A program made the translations under genes and the position numbers. This document shows positions 50,750-59,559 of a DNA stretch of 64,000 bases, in pieces (position 1 is the stretch's first letter; the number at the start of each line of letters is the position of its first letter). The notes under the pieces were generated by a model, which ran no database searches, was not told the DNA's origin, and worked only from the letters and a program-made list of their open reading frames with translations. This DNA comes from Bryobacteraceae bacterium (GTDB taxonomy: Bacteria > Acidobacteriota > Terriglobia > Bryobacterales > Bryobacteraceae). Location: NCBI GenBank assembly GCA_041394945.1, contig JAWKHH010000003.1, positions 248,001 to 312,000 of the forward strand, read 5' to 3'.

Positions 50750-53422
50750 CTAGAATCCCACGGCAACCTTGCTTGAAAGCCCGCCAGCGGCCGGAACGTA
50801 GCACTTCAACGCGTAGTCCATCACCATGCGGTCCGCGTTGAACCGCCAGCCCAGCGTGCGGATGGTGCGTTTCATCCGCTTGATCCAACCGCGCGGCAAG
50901 CCGTCGCGGTCGCGCTGGTAGTAGAGCGGGATCACTTCGTCGCAGAGCACGCGGATCAAGTCGTCGCCATCGCGCCGATCCTGCATTTCCGGACTCGAAT
51001 GCGTGCGCCCGGCGCCGATCGCAAACCCGTTCTGCCCGTCATAGGCCTCGGCCCACCAGCCGTCGAGAACCGAGAGATTCAGTCCGCCGTTGAGCACTAC
51101 CTTCTGCCCGCTGGTGCCGGATGCTTCAAGCGGCCTGCGCGGATTGTTCAACCAAACGTCCACGCCCTGCACGAGCACGCGGCCCACGCGGATATCGTAG
51201 TCTTCCACGAAGACGATCCGGTTGGCGAAGCGCGGATCCCGCGTCAGCCCGGCGATCTGCTGCAGCACCTGCTTGCCCGGTTCGTCGCGCGGGTGCGCCT
51301 TGCCGGCGAATACGAACTGCACCGGGCGGTGCGGATCGTTCACCAGCGACGCGAGAAGTTCGATGTCGGAGAGGACCAGCCCGGCGCGCTTGTAGGTGGC
51401 GAAGCGCCGCGCGAATCCGATCGTGAGCACGTCCGGATTCAGCACCCGGGAGAGCCGCTGCAAGGTTTCGGGCAGTTCGTTCCGGCGTTCGGCCTGGGCC
51501 ACCGCCCGCCGCCGGACGAATGCCAGCAGGCGGGCCTTCAGGAACAGGTGCGTTTCCCAAAGCTCGCCGTCGTCGATGTTCTCGATTCCTTCCCAGGTGG
51601 CCGCCTCACCGGACCGGCGCTGCCAGCCGGGCCCGAGATGGCGGTCATAGAGGCGCGACATCTGCGGCGCCAGCCACGTCGGCACGTGCACGCCGTTGGT
51701 GATGTGCCCGATTGGCACCTCGTCCTCGGCGCGGCCGGGATAAAGCCCGGTCCACATGGCGCGCGACACTTCGCCATGGAGGGACGAAACCGCGTTGGCG
51801 CGGCGCGAGAGCTTCAGCCCGAGGATCGTCATGCAGAACTCCTCGTTCGCGTCGCCAGGATGCTCGCGGCCCAGTCCCATCAACCGTTCGTGGGAGATGC
51901 CGAGGCTTTCCCGGAGCGGCCCAAGGTGCTCCTCCACCAGCCCGGCATGGAACCGGTCGTGACCGGCGGGGACCGGGGTGTGCGTGGTGAATACCACTTC
52001 GCGGGAGACGCGCGGGCCGGCCTCATCGAAGCTCAACCCCTCTTCCTCCATGCGGACGCGAATCGCCTCGAGCACGCCGAACGCCGAGTGGCCTTCATTC
52101 AGATGAAGCACGCCGGGCGTGATGCCCATCGCCTTCAGGGCGCGAAATCCGCCGACGCCGAGCAGAACTTCCTGACGGATCCGCACGCGCCCGTCGCCGC
52201 CATAGAGGCGGGAAGTGAGTTCGCGGTCCTCCGGGGCGTTGCCGTCGATATCGGTATCGAGCAGGAACAGGCTCACGCGGCCCACGCGCAGCCGCCACAC
52301 CCGGGCTCGAATCACGCCGGTTCGCGTCTCGATCTGCACCACCACCGGCTGGCCGTCGGTGGCGATGGCGGGCGTCATCGGCAGCTTCGACTCGTCGGCG
52401 GGGATGTACTCTTCCTGCTGCCAGCCGGAGGAGTCGAGCCGTTGGCGGAAATAGCCCTGGCCGTAGAACAGCCCGACTCCCACCAGCGGAACATCGAGAT
52501 CGGAAGCGCTCTTCACGTGATCGCCGGCCAGCAGGCCGAGGCCGCCGGAATAGATCGGAATCGACTCGTGAAGCCCAAATTCGGCCGAGAAGTAAGCCAC
52601 CGGACGCGGGCGCAGAACGCCGGCATGAGTGGCGCCCCACGTGCGGTCATCCTGCAGATACTCCTGCTGGCGGCGATACGCGTAGTTGATCCGGCTGTGC
52701 AGCGTCAACTCGCCCGCGCGGCGGTCGACCTCGGCGAGCGGAATTTCGCTCAGCATGGAAACCGGGTTGTGGTCGAGCTGGCGCCATCGCAGGGGGTCCA
52801 GTTCGCGGAACAGGCTTACCGACTCCACATCCCAGCTCCACCACAGGTCGCGGGCGAGCGACCAGAGCCGTTCCTGAGTCGGCGCGATGAACCGCGACAA
52901 CGTGCGCGCCTCGGCGATCACCGGACTCACTTCCGCCGCGGCTGCCACCAGCCCTTGCACCTCCTCGCTCGAGAAGTGCCGCGGGTCGACCGTCTGCACG
53001 ACGAGCACGCCTTGCAGAACGCCAAGCGAGAACACCGGAACGCCGAGAAACGAGTGGTAGTCGTCTTCGCCCGCTTCGCGGAAATATTTGAAACGGGGAT
53101 GAAGTCGGACTTCCGGCACCGATACCGGCCCCAGTTGCTCGGCAACCAGACCGGCCAGCCCTTCGCTGAGCGCGAGCCGCAGCGCGCCGACGCTTTCCGG
53201 ACGAAGACCGACGGTGGCCGCCAGCACGAGCCGCGAACGGTCCGGTTCCAGCAGATAGGCGGAACAAACATCGGTGCGGAAGCGGCCGGCAATAAAGGCG
53301 ACGATCTTGGCGAGCGTCGAAGCGGGGTCACCGGTGCTTTCGGTGATCTTACGGACTTCGTCCAGAGCTTGCGCCCCGGTGAAACTAAGGTCGGCTGAGT
53401 TGGCGTCCTGTGTGGTCCCCAT
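50750..53422 (-). CDS. glgP: Alpha-glucan phosphorylase with N-terminal GAF domain
   Basis: A GT35 enzyme of 890 aa that releases glucose 1-phosphate from glycogen or maltodextrin. Residues 20-170 form a GAF domain (DVCSAYLLEPDRSRLVLAAT, SFLGVPVFSLGVLQGVLVVQ), a fusion not found in the common phosphorylases. From 180 on, the short GlgP-type (bacterial and archaeal) phosphorylase follows (LWSLARDLWWSWDVES, NEGHSAFGVLEAIR, GHITNGVHVPTWL). The pyridoxal phosphate lysine is Lys774 in EASGTSGQKVVLNGG, with Gln in place of the usual Met before it. An upstream hairpin lies in the leader. It is followed by the PEPCK gene with a 4-base gap. Confidence 0.92.
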   Translation of the reverse strand: MGTTQDANSADLSFTGAQALDEVRKITESTGDPASTLAKIVAFIAGRFRTDVCSAYLLEPDRSRLVLAATVGLRPESVGALRLALSEGLAGLVAEQLGPVSVPEVRLHPRFKYFREAGEDDYHSFLGVPVFSLGVLQGVLVVQTVDPRHFSSEEVQGLVAAAAEVSPVIAEARTLSRFIAPTQERLWSLARDLWWSWDVESVSLFRELDPLRWRQLDHNPVSMLSEIPLAEVDRRAGELTLHSRINYAYRRQQEYLQDDRTWGATHAGVLRPRPVAYFSAEFGLHESIPIYSGGLGLLAGDHVKSASDLDVPLVGVGLFYGQGYFRQRLDSSGWQQEEYIPADESKLPMTPAIATDGQPVVVQIETRTGVIRARVWRLRVGRVSLFLLDTDIDGNAPEDRELTSRLYGGDGRVRIRQEVLLGVGGFRALKAMGITPGVLHLNEGHSAFGVLEAIRVRMEEEGLSFDEAGPRVSREVVFTTHTPVPAGHDRFHAGLVEEHLGPLRESLGISHERLMGLGREHPGDANEEFCMTILGLKLSRRANAVSSLHGEVSRAMWTGLYPGRAEDEVPIGHITNGVHVPTWLAPQMSRLYDRHLGPGWQRRSGEAATWEGIENIDDGELWETHLFLKARLLAFVRRRAVAQAERRNELPETLQRLSRVLNPDVLTIGFARRFATYKRAGLVLSDIELLASLVNDPHRPVQFVFAGKAHPRDEPGKQVLQQIAGLTRDPRFANRIVFVEDYDIRVGRVLVQGVDVWLNNPRRPLEASGTSGQKVVLNGGLNLSVLDGWWAEAYDGQNGFAIGAGRTHSSPEMQDRRDGDDLIRVLCDEVIPLYYQRDRDGLPRGWIKRMKRTIRTLGWRFNADRMVMDYALKCYVPAAGGLSSKVAVGF

Positions 53423-53445
53423 AATGATCGTTTCTCCACTCGTCT

Positions 53446-53461
53446 GTCCGCTCGCGCGGAC
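53446..53461 (-). promoter_or_regulatory. Leader hairpin upstream of glgP
   Basis: GTCCGC (53446-53451) pairs with GCGGAC (53456-53461) around a TCGC loop, 24 bp upstream of the phosphorylase start on the minus strand. Whether it regulates or merely folds is unknown. Confidence 0.3.
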
Positions 53462-53597
53462 GATATCTGGATGTCAAAACCGGCGGAGACAAGGCCAAGG
53501 GATCAACGGGGCCCTCAGGAGCAAACAACGTCTCCCGAACCCTGATGGTACAGAGTTTTATCAGTGTAGCAGGGAGAGGGCGGGGGAGGGGCAGAAA

Positions 53598-53643
53598 AAT
53601 CTTGCGCAATTTACTTGACAATCTTACGCGCAGATTTTATTAT
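53598..53643 (+). promoter_or_regulatory. hsp20 promoter with overlapping direct repeat
   Basis: TTGACA (53615-53620), a 17-bp spacer and TATTAT (53638-53643) form a near-consensus sigma-70 promoter. AATCTTGCGCA (53598-53608) is repeated as AATCTTACGCGCA (53620-53632) at a 22-bp period, flanking the -35 box, which could bind a repressor or activator. No CIRCE or HAIR element was found. Confidence 0.65.
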
Positions 53644-53679
53644 CTAATTGTGAGTAGATCACGACAGGAGGCTACATCA

Positions 53680-54123
53680 ATGCTCATCAAACACCGTCCC
53701 TTGGATGATTTCGGGCTCGCCCGCTCCATGCGCGATTTCGACGACGTCGTTCGCACTTTCTTCAATGAGTCCCCCGTCGCCGCACAGCCGTGGACTCCAG
53801 CCGTCGACATCGCCGAGACCGAGCACGAGCTCGTCGTCAAGGCCGATCTCCCCGAGGTGAAAGCCGAGGACATTGAGGTCAAGGTCGAAAACGGCACGCT
53901 CACCCTCAAGGGCAAGCGCGAATTCGAGAAGAAGGACGAGACAAAGGGATTCCACCGGATCGAGCGCAGCTACGGCAGCTTCGTCCGCGCCTTTACCCTG
54001 CCCGACTCGATCGACGCGGAAAAAATCGACGCCGCCTATACCAACGGCGTCCTTACGATCACCCTCGGCAAGAAGGAGATCGCCAAGCCCCGTACGGTGA
54101 AGGTGAACGTCCAGGCGGCGTAA
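53680..54123 (+). CDS. Small heat shock protein (Hsp20/alpha-crystallin)
   Basis: A 147-aa ATP-independent holdase chaperone. The alpha-crystallin domain runs from about residue 40 to 140 (TPAVDIAETEHELVVKADLP ... LPDSIDAEKIDAAYTNGVLT) and ends with a conserved IxI-like tail region (RTVKVNVQAA). ATG 53680 follows AGGAGG. A strong promoter with a repeat precedes it and a terminator hairpin follows, so it is a single-gene unit. Confidence 0.95.
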   Translation: MLIKHRPLDDFGLARSMRDFDDVVRTFFNESPVAAQPWTPAVDIAETEHELVVKADLPEVKAEDIEVKVENGTLTLKGKREFEKKDETKGFHRIERSYGSFVRAFTLPDSIDAEKIDAAYTNGVLTITLGKKEIAKPRTVKVNVQAA

Positions 54124-54145
54124 GCCGCGCCGGCAAACCGGAAAG

Positions 54146-54175
54146 ACGGCCTCGGGGCGCCATCCCCGAGGCCGT
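54146..54175 (+). terminator. Terminator hairpin after hsp20
   Basis: A perfect 12-bp stem (ACGGCCTCGGGG, 54146-54157, with 54164-54175) and a 6-nt loop, 22 bp after the hsp20 stop. A short T follows but no full U-tract. Confidence 0.65.
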
Positions 54176-54213
54176 TCCCGCGAAATGGCACAATGTAAGG
54201 AAAAGAAACCTTG

Positions 54214-55038
54214 ATGAACGCGATCAAAACCGCACTCCTTCTCGGCGCTCTCAGCAGCCTGCTGCTGTTCGGCGGCCGCGCGATTGCTGGCGAACAGGGC
54301 CTTTACCTGGGCCTCGCCGCCGCCATCGCGATGAACTTCTTCAGCTACTTCTTCTCCGAGAAGATCGCGCTCTCCACAACCGGCGCGCAGCCGGTGACGC
54401 CCGAGTCGCACCCGCAGATCTACCGCCGCATCGGTCCAATGACCGCCGATCTCGCCAAGCGCATGGACATCCCCATGCCGCGATTGTGGGTGACGCCGGA
54501 GCCGTCGCCGAACGCGTTCGCCACCGGCCGCAACCCGCAGCACTCTTCGGTGGCCGTCACCGCCGGCCTGCTCGAGCTGATGAACGACGGCGAGTTGCAG
54601 GGCGTGATCGCGCACGAACTCGGACACATCAAGAATCGCGACATTCTCACCGCCTCGGTGGCGGCGACGATCGCTTCGGCGATCTCGTTCCTTGCGCAGA
54701 TGGCGTTTTTCTTCGGCGGACGGCGGCACGACGATGACGACGGCGGAGCGTGGGCGGGTCCGCTCATGTTCCTCGTCCCACTGCTGATCGCGCCTATGAT
54801 CCAGATGGCGATCTCGCGGACGCGCGAGTACAGCGCGGACGCCACGGCGGCCAAATACTGCGGCACTCCGCATGGTCTCATTTCGGCGCTGCAGCGGCTG
54901 GAAGGGTTCGCCAAGAGGATCCCTATGGACGCCTCGCCCGCGCAGGCGCACATGTTTATCATCAATCCGCTGAAAGGGATGTTCTCGACGCACCCATCAA
55001 CCACGGACCGCGTCGCCCGCCTCCAGCAGCTGGGCTAG
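54214..55038 (+). CDS. htpX: Membrane zinc metalloprotease HtpX
   Basis: M48-family membrane protease for misfolded membrane proteins. The 274-aa product has two N-terminal transmembrane helices (residues 5-25 and 30-47), the HELGH zinc motif at 134-138 (VIAHELGHIKNRD), two more spans near 160 and 190, and the third ligand in SRTREYSADATAAKY. ATG 54214 lies after AAGGA; TTG 54211 is adjacent. Neighbouring hsp20 suggests a shared stress role. Confidence 0.93.
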   Translation: MNAIKTALLLGALSSLLLFGGRAIAGEQGLYLGLAAAIAMNFFSYFFSEKIALSTTGAQPVTPESHPQIYRRIGPMTADLAKRMDIPMPRLWVTPEPSPNAFATGRNPQHSSVAVTAGLLELMNDGELQGVIAHELGHIKNRDILTASVAATIASAISFLAQMAFFFGGRRHDDDDGGAWAGPLMFLVPLLIAPMIQMAISRTREYSADATAAKYCGTPHGLISALQRLEGFAKRIPMDASPAQAHMFIINPLKGMFSTHPSTTDRVARLQQLG

Positions 55039-55047
55039 GTTCGATCG

Positions 55048-56184
55048 ATGACCACGGTCCGAGTAAACCGGAAAGGGGCGGGGCGAGTCGCGTCCGGGCA
55101 TCCCTGGATTTTTGCGAGCGACGTCACCGAGCGGGGCGCGGCCGAGCCTGGCTCGACAGTCACCGTCGCCGACCCCTCCGGCCGTTCGATCGGCACGGCG
55201 CACTACAGCTCCACCTCGCAAATCACGCTCCGGATGCTGGGCGGCCCGATCCCGGACGCGATCAAGCGCGCCACGCGCTATCGAGCTTCGGTCGTGGCCG
55301 GCACGGATGCTTGGCGGGTGGTCCACGCCGAAGGCGACCAACTCCCCGGACTGATCGTCGACAAGTACGGCGACTTTTTGTGTATCCAGTTGCTCAGCCA
55401 GGGCATGGACAGAGCGCGCGACGACATCGCAGCGACGCTCGACGGGTTGTTCGCGCCCCGTGCGATCGTGGCGCGGAACGACGCGGCGGTCCGCAAGCTC
55501 GAGAGCCTGCCAGTTGAGAAAACCGTACTGCGGGGGGCGGTGGATGGGCCGGCCGAGGTCCGCATGAACGGCTTCCGCTGGCGCGTGGATCTGCTCGAAG
55601 GACAGAAGACCGGCATCTATCTCGACCAGCGGGAGAACTACGTGTCCGCGGCCGGCTACGCCAGGGGCCGCGCGCTCGACTGCTTTGCATCCACTGGCGG
55701 CTTCGCCATCCACATGGCGGCGCGCTGCGACTCGGTGGAAGCCATCGACAGTTCCGCCCCCGCGCTCGAAACCGCGCTCGCCAACGCCGGCGCCAACGCA
55801 ATCGCCAACATCGAGTTTCGCCAGGCCGACGTGTTCGAACAACTCGCGGCCTACTCTCACGCACGGAGGCGTTTCGACACGATCGTGCTGGATCCGCCGG
55901 CCTTCGCCAAATCACGCTCGGCTGTCGAGGGCGCGGCGCGTGGCTACCGCGACATCAACTTTCGCGCGCTGCGCCTGCTCGAGCCGGGCGGCACGCTGGT
56001 AACCTGCTCCTGCTCGCATCACCTGAGCGAGGCGGCGCTGCTCGAAATCGTCGCGGAGGCGGCGCTCCAAGCAGGCCGGACGCTACGCGTTGTAGAGCGC
56101 CGGACTCAATCGCGCGACCATCCGATTCTACTCACGGTTCCGGAGACGCACTACCTGAAGTGCCTGATCCTACAGGCCGGCTAG
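55048..56184 (+). CDS. Class I rRNA methyltransferase, RlmI-like (PUA and SAM domains)
   Basis: A 378-aa protein with an N-terminal PUA domain (VNRKGAGRVASGHPWIFASD), an EEHAD-type linker and the RlmI/RlmK-type methyltransferase (ALDCFASTGGFAIHMAA, VLDPPAFAKSRSAVEGA, TCSCSHHLSEAALLEIV). RlmI makes 5-methylcytosine at 23S C1962; the family includes other rRNA targets, so the exact site is unproven. It starts 9 bp after htpX. Confidence 0.85.
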   Translation: MTTVRVNRKGAGRVASGHPWIFASDVTERGAAEPGSTVTVADPSGRSIGTAHYSSTSQITLRMLGGPIPDAIKRATRYRASVVAGTDAWRVVHAEGDQLPGLIVDKYGDFLCIQLLSQGMDRARDDIAATLDGLFAPRAIVARNDAAVRKLESLPVEKTVLRGAVDGPAEVRMNGFRWRVDLLEGQKTGIYLDQRENYVSAAGYARGRALDCFASTGGFAIHMAARCDSVEAIDSSAPALETALANAGANAIANIEFRQADVFEQLAAYSHARRRFDTIVLDPPAFAKSRSAVEGAARGYRDINFRALRLLEPGGTLVTCSCSHHLSEAALLEIVAEAALQAGRTLRVVERRTQSRDHPILLTVPETHYLKCLILQAG

Positions 56185-56251
56185 TCAAAGAAGCCTGACT
56201 TTGGTTGCAACGCTCGGATCGAATGCAGGGAGGCCACGATAAGATGTCAGC

Positions 56252-57796
56252 GTGACATTCCAATGGCTGCCCCTCCTGGTCGTATCCGCGGCCGCAGCGG
56301 CGCAACAAGCGCCTGCTGAGTGCGCTGCCCTCGTCCACATCGCGCTCCCCGGCGCCCGGATCTCCGCCGCCGAACCGCATGCGGGTTCGTTTACTCCTCC
56401 CGGCGCGAAGCCGATGCTCAACCTCCCCGCCTTCTGCCGCGTCACCGGCACGATCCGCCCCACGCCCGATTCCGATATCCGCTTTGAAATCTGGCTACCC
56501 GCGGAATGGAACGGCAAGTTCCAAGGCGTGGGCAATGGCGGCTTCGCCGGCGCGATTTCCTACGGCGGCCTTGCCGGCGCGATCCGCCACGGCTACGCCG
56601 CCGCATCCACAGATACCGGCCACCAGGCAGGCGGCATCGACGCGAGGTGGGCGCTGGGGCATCCGGAGAAGATCGCCGACTACGGCTGGCGCGCGATCCA
56701 CGAAATGACGGTGGCGGCGAAGGCGATCGTAAAGGCGCACTATGGCAAGCCTGCCTCGAAATCCTACTTCAGCTCCTGCTCGAATGGCGGCCGCCAGGCG
56801 CTGATGGAGGCGCAGCGGTTTCCGGAAGACTACGACGGGATCATCGCCGGCGCTCCGGCCAACTACATCACGCGGCTGCTGGCGCTGATGATCACCATGG
56901 AGAAAGCGCTGGCCGCTCCCGGCGCTCATATTCCACCGGCGAAGCTTCCGGCGATTCAGATGGCGTCGCTCGCTGCCTGCGACACACGGGACGGGGTTGC
57001 CGACGGCGTGGTGGAGAACCCGGCCGGCTGCCGGCCGGACTACTCAACGCTTGCCTGCTCCGGAGCGGAAAACGACACCTGCCTGACACGGCCCCAACTC
57101 GACGCGCTGCGTACGATCACCGGTGGGCTGGTGGATCGGCACGGCAAGCGCCTGTTTCCGCCTGTGTCCTTCGGCGGCGAGTCGGAGCAAGGCGGCTGGC
57201 TGGCGTGGATTACCGGTCCACGCCTGGAGCAGAGCGCGGCGTTCGGCTTCGGCACGCAGTTCTTCAAGAACATGGTCTACAGCGATCCCGATTGGGACTA
57301 CCGGAAGTTCGACCTCGATCGCGACATGGCGGCGGCGAAGAAGAAAATGGGGCCAGTGCTTGATGCGGTGGACCCGGATCTATCGCGCTTTGAGCGCCGC
57401 GGCGGCAAATTGATCCTCTATCACGGCTGGTGCGACGCGGCAATTCCGGCCGAAAACACGATCAACTACTATCGCAGCGTCGAGAAGAAGATGGGCTCGA
57501 AGAAGACGCTTGGGTTCGTTCGCTTGTTTCTGGCGCCCGGCGTGCAGCACTGCGGCGGCGGAGCAGGGCCGTCGTCATTCGGGCAGGGCGGCCCGAGCGG
57601 CCGGGAACCGGAGAACGACCTGAATGCCGCGCTCGAACAGTGGGTGGAGCATGGAAGCGCCCCCGAGCGCGTGATCGCGGCCAAGGTGGAACAAGGAGTC
57701 ACGGTGCGTACGCGCCCGTTGTGCGCGTATCCCGCCGTGGCCGCATGGAAGGGCGCCGGCAGCACCGACGACGCCGCGAACTTCGAGTGCAAATAA
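56252..57796 (+). CDS. Secreted tannase/feruloyl esterase family protein
   Basis: A 514-aa alpha/beta hydrolase of the tannase family with a signal peptide (LPLLVVSAAAAAQQA). The nucleophile is Ser177 in SSCSNGGRQ, where the preceding Cys176 can pair with the cysteine of QHCGGG, which supplies the catalytic histidine (the CS-D-HC arrangement). Members cleave feruloyl or galloyl esters in plant polymers. GTG 56252 is used; no clear ribosome site is seen. It opens a run of catabolic genes. Confidence 0.88.
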   Translation: MTFQWLPLLVVSAAAAAQQAPAECAALVHIALPGARISAAEPHAGSFTPPGAKPMLNLPAFCRVTGTIRPTPDSDIRFEIWLPAEWNGKFQGVGNGGFAGAISYGGLAGAIRHGYAAASTDTGHQAGGIDARWALGHPEKIADYGWRAIHEMTVAAKAIVKAHYGKPASKSYFSSCSNGGRQALMEAQRFPEDYDGIIAGAPANYITRLLALMITMEKALAAPGAHIPPAKLPAIQMASLAACDTRDGVADGVVENPAGCRPDYSTLACSGAENDTCLTRPQLDALRTITGGLVDRHGKRLFPPVSFGGESEQGGWLAWITGPRLEQSAAFGFGTQFFKNMVYSDPDWDYRKFDLDRDMAAAKKKMGPVLDAVDPDLSRFERRGGKLILYHGWCDAAIPAENTINYYRSVEKKMGSKKTLGFVRLFLAPGVQHCGGGAGPSSFGQGGPSGREPENDLNAALEQWVEHGSAPERVIAAKVEQGVTVRTRPLCAYPAVAAWKGAGSTDDAANFECK

Positions 57797-57855
57797 GCGC
57801 AACGCACGGCTCCTGAGCTGAAGCCGGTCCGTTTTGCGCGTATACAGGAGAAGCC

Positions 57856-59511
57856 ATGAGAATAGCCGTAGTCTTCATCCTGGCCCTGGCTGCGTGCAGC
57901 CGTCAGCCGTCGCGGCCCGGCGCCACCACGCGCGACGGGAGACTCTCCCCGATGCTCTCGAACCTCGGCGCCTACCACCGCGCGGTGAGCACGAAGAACG
58001 TCGAGGCGCAGCGGTTCTTTGACCAGGGGCTCGTGCTCGTCTACGCGTTCAACCACGCCGAGGCGGTGCGTTCGTTCCAGGAGGCCGCGCGGCTCGACCC
58101 GGAATGCGGCACGGCCTACTGGGGCCAGGCGCTCGCTCTCGCGCCGAATATCAACGACCCGGCGATCGGTCCGGACCGCGAGAAACAGGGCGCCGAGGCG
58201 ATCGCAAAGGCGATGGCGAAACGAACCGGGCTGTCGCCGGTGGAGACCGGACTGATCGAAGCGCTGGCAACCCGCTTCACGGCCTCTCCGGAACCGGATC
58301 GCAAGGCGCTGAACGAAGCCTACGCCAGCGCGATGAAGGCGCTCCACGCGCGCTTCCCCGAAGACAATGACGTGGCCGTGCTCTATGCCGACGCGGTGAT
58401 GAACACCATGCCCTGGGACTACTGGTCCCGCGAGGACGGCAAGCCGCGGCCGGGCATCGCCGATGCCGTGGCGGCGCTCGAAACGGTAATGCGCCGCGAG
58501 CCCGCGCATCCGGGCGCCAACCATGTCTATATTCACGCCGTGGAAGCATCGCCCGATCCGGACCGCGCCGTCGCCGCGGCGGATCGGCTTGGGAAGCTCG
58601 TGCCCGGCGCCGGCCACCTGGTTCACATGCCGGCGCACATCTACATCCGCGTGGGCCGCTATGAGGACGGCAGCGAAGCCAACCGGAGGGCCATCTCCGC
58701 CGACGAGGACTATATCTCGCAATGCCGCGCGCAGGGCATTTATCCGGCCGCCTACTACCCGCACAACATCCATTTCCTGTTTGCGACGCTCGCGATGTCG
58801 GGTCGATCGGCGGAAGCGCTCGATGCGGCGCGCAAAGTGGCGTCGCGCCATTCGCACGATCAGTTCCAGGATCTTGGTTTCGGCTTCCCGCACCTGCTGC
58901 GGGCCATGCCGTTGTTCGCGCAGGTTCGGTTCGGCAAGTGGGAAGAGATTCTCGCCGAGACGGAGCCCGGCGCCGACTACCCGTTTCACCGTGTGATTCG
59001 GTATTTCGCGCGAGGATACGCTCATCTGGCAAACGGTGATTCCGCCGCCGCCGAAGCCGACCTCGCCGCGTTGCGCGCTTCGGCCGCCGACAGCCGGCTG
59101 GCCGAGATGAAGATCTTCGAGCTGAACGACCTGGCGACGCTCGCCGTGATCGCCGAGAACATGCTCGCCGGGGAGCTCGCCGCCGCGCGCGGCCGGAATC
59201 GCGAAGCGCTCTCTCTGATGACCAAAGCCGTCGCGCTCGAAGACGGCTTGCTCTACTCGGAACCGCCCGATTGGCCGCTCCCGCCTCGGCAGTACCTCGG
59301 CTCGATGCTGCTGAGGACCCGCCGTCCCGCCGCCGCGGAGAAAGCCTTCCGCGCGGACCTGATGCGCCATCGCGACAACGGCTGGTCCCTGCGCGGCTTG
59401 CAGCAAAGCCTCGCCGCGCAGGGGAAGACCGGCGAGGCCGCCGAGATCGAGGAGCGCTTCCACAAGGCTTGGGTGCACGCCGATATCGCACTCGCCGGTC
59501 CGAGAATCTGA
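57856..59511 (+). CDS. TPR-repeat lipoprotein
   Basis: A 551-aa protein with a lipobox (LALAAC, lipidation at Cys15) so membrane-anchored. Tetratricopeptide helices run through it (GLVLVYAFNHAEAVRSFQEA, PECGTAYWGQALALAPNIND, HMPAHIYIRVGRYEDGSEAN and more). TPR arrays bind partners; no enzymatic motif is seen. AGGAG precedes ATG 57856. Function is unknown; it may assist the neighbouring catabolic genes. Confidence 0.85.
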   Translation: MRIAVVFILALAACSRQPSRPGATTRDGRLSPMLSNLGAYHRAVSTKNVEAQRFFDQGLVLVYAFNHAEAVRSFQEAARLDPECGTAYWGQALALAPNINDPAIGPDREKQGAEAIAKAMAKRTGLSPVETGLIEALATRFTASPEPDRKALNEAYASAMKALHARFPEDNDVAVLYADAVMNTMPWDYWSREDGKPRPGIADAVAALETVMRREPAHPGANHVYIHAVEASPDPDRAVAAADRLGKLVPGAGHLVHMPAHIYIRVGRYEDGSEANRRAISADEDYISQCRAQGIYPAAYYPHNIHFLFATLAMSGRSAEALDAARKVASRHSHDQFQDLGFGFPHLLRAMPLFAQVRFGKWEEILAETEPGADYPFHRVIRYFARGYAHLANGDSAAAEADLAALRASAADSRLAEMKIFELNDLATLAVIAENMLAGELAAARGRNREALSLMTKAVALEDGLLYSEPPDWPLPPRQYLGSMLLRTRRPAAAEKAFRADLMRHRDNGWSLRGLQQSLAAQGKTGEAAEIEERFHKAWVHADIALAGPRI

Positions 59512-59559
59512 TTGCCCTCCCCGCCCGAGCGGCGTGCGTTCGTGTAGAATCGGCACGCA

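Noticed and set aside
50999..53398. A 799-codon open frame on the plus strand opposite the glucan phosphorylase
   Set aside because: It is antisense to a confident gene with full catalytic motifs; the product is arginine- and histidine-rich with no domain. Long antisense frames are expected at this GC content.
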